Source: Pseudidiomarina woesei
GTDB taxonomy: Bacteria > Pseudomonadota > Gammaproteobacteria > Enterobacterales > Alteromonadaceae
Reading direction: 5' to 3'
DNA length: 64,000 bases
Assembly: GCF_001418345.1 (NCBI RefSeq)
Contig: NZ_LIPW01000001.1
Span: forward strand, 594,429 to 658,428
Each line of letters begins with the position of its first letter. The stretch's first letter is position 1. The notes under the pieces were generated by a model. It did no database searches and was not told the origin of the DNA. It worked only from the letters and a program-made list of their open reading frames with translations. The position numbers and the translations under genes were made by a program. Shown here in pieces: positions 63,443 through 64,000 of this stretch.

Positions 63443-64000
63443 TTACTTACGCTTTTTAGCCTCTTGTACGCTCCATTCACCGTCGCGGTAATACGCTTGC
63501 CAACCGGTGGCTTTGCCGTTTACTTCGGTGATCACATATTGTTCTTTGTTCTTGCGACTATAACGCACAATGGCTTCATTGCCGTCGTCGTCTTTTTCAG
63601 GTGCTTCCGCTAAGTAATGGAATTTACTTGGAATGCGATCTTTAAAGCGTTTCAGCTCGCTTACTTTCACCGCACGGGTTTCACGCGAGCGCGGGAACGT
63701 ATTGGCCGACAAAAACACGCCCGAAGCACCATCACGCAACACAAAATAAGCGCTCGAGTCTTCACATGGCAGTTCTGGGAACGGCACGGGGTCTTCCTTC
63801 GGCGGCGCTGGCTGACCGTTTTTCAACAACTTACGAGTGTTTTTACATTCGCTGTTGGTACAATCAAAATACTTCCCAAAACGACCGGTTTTTAACTGCA
63901 TGTCACTGCCGCAACGGTCGCACTCAAGTACTGGGCCGTCGTAGCCTTTAATACGGAATTCGCCCTGTTCAACCACAAAGCCTTCGCACGCTGGGTTGTT
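63443..64000 (-). CDS. topA: DNA topoisomerase I, C-terminal part (cut by window edge)
   Basis: The last ~185 residues of a type IA topoisomerase; the frame runs out of the window at 64000. A topoisomerase zinc ribbon is visible ([29 protein letters not shown]). A domain with [40 protein letters not shown] and a basic end (EAKKRK) follow, like the C-terminus of gammaproteobacterial TopA. The catalytic tyrosine lies outside. The pilus operon starts 107 bp downstream. Confidence 0.93.
   Translation of the reverse strand, partial: NNPACEGFVVEQGEFRIKGYDGPVLECDRCGSDMQLKTGRFGKYFDCTNSECKNTRKLLKNGQPAPPKEDPVPFPELPCEDSSAYFVLRDGASGVFLSANTFPRSRETRAVKVSELKRFKDRIPSKFHYLAEAPEKDDDGNEAIVRYSRKNKEQYVITEVNGKATGWQAYYRDGEWSVQEAKKRK

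Overview
The window is chromosomal DNA of a gammaproteobacterium, most likely a marine Alteromonadales member. Idiomarinaceae is my guess, not something the sequence proves. The support is the gene set and order: grpE-dnaK-dnaJ ... dapB-carA-carB-greA ... yhbY / rlmE-ftsH, tig-clpP-clpX-lon-hupB-ppiD, and fadIJ. Protein sequences are close to E. coli in the conserved genes. Coding density is high and most genes lie in tight operons, often with ATGA or TAATG overlaps.

Layout. (1) 1-11.2 kb: ftsH-rlmE, yhbY, a small divergent pair of phage-type regulators with phased operators, greA-carB-carA, dapB and a DAACS symporter. (2) 11.2-19.4 kb: an intergenic repeat cluster, an M48 lipoprotein peptidase, and a seven-gene cassette for CMP-legionaminic acid or a close nonulosonic acid. 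The cassette interrupts the dnaJ-dapB adjacency common in relatives. (3) 19.5-26.5 kb: dnaJ, dnaK and grpE (sigma-32 promoters at dnaK and grpE), nadK, SOS-controlled recN, and bamE. (4) 26.6-35.6 kb: an M16 peptidase, a Y_Y_Y-PAS-GGDEF-EAL sensor, a small membrane protein, and fadI-fadJ with a FadR-like operator. (5) 35.8-42.8 kb: a MoxR/DUF58/DUF4381/VWA/VWA-TPR/BatD operon. (6) 42.9-51.3 kb: ppiD, tRNA-Asp, hupB, lon, clpX, clpP, tig (proteostasis). (7) 51.5-55.3 kb: a GAF-GGDEF cyclase, a Sel1-like protein, a tRNA Pro-Arg-His-Pro cluster with a stringent-type promoter, and folD. (8) 55.3-63.3 kb: a ten-gene operon for a type IVb pilus of the R64/PilLNOPQRSV type, ended by a TadE-like pseudopilin. 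(9) the right edge holds the 3' part of topA.

The most unusual part is the pilus operon. It is a plasmid-style thin-pilus gene set fixed between topA and folD. It has a TadE-like extra pilin, a PilV without a visible shufflon, a cysteine-free PilS and an unknown 64-residue membrane protein. Its leader RNA can fold in two mutually exclusive ways, one of which hides the first Shine-Dalgarno sequence. Also worth attention are the phased operators of the CI-like/Ner-like pair, the legionaminic acid cassette directly downstream of dnaJ, an intrinsic-terminator-like hairpin in the carA leader, and several repeat types between dapB and the M48 peptidase gene.
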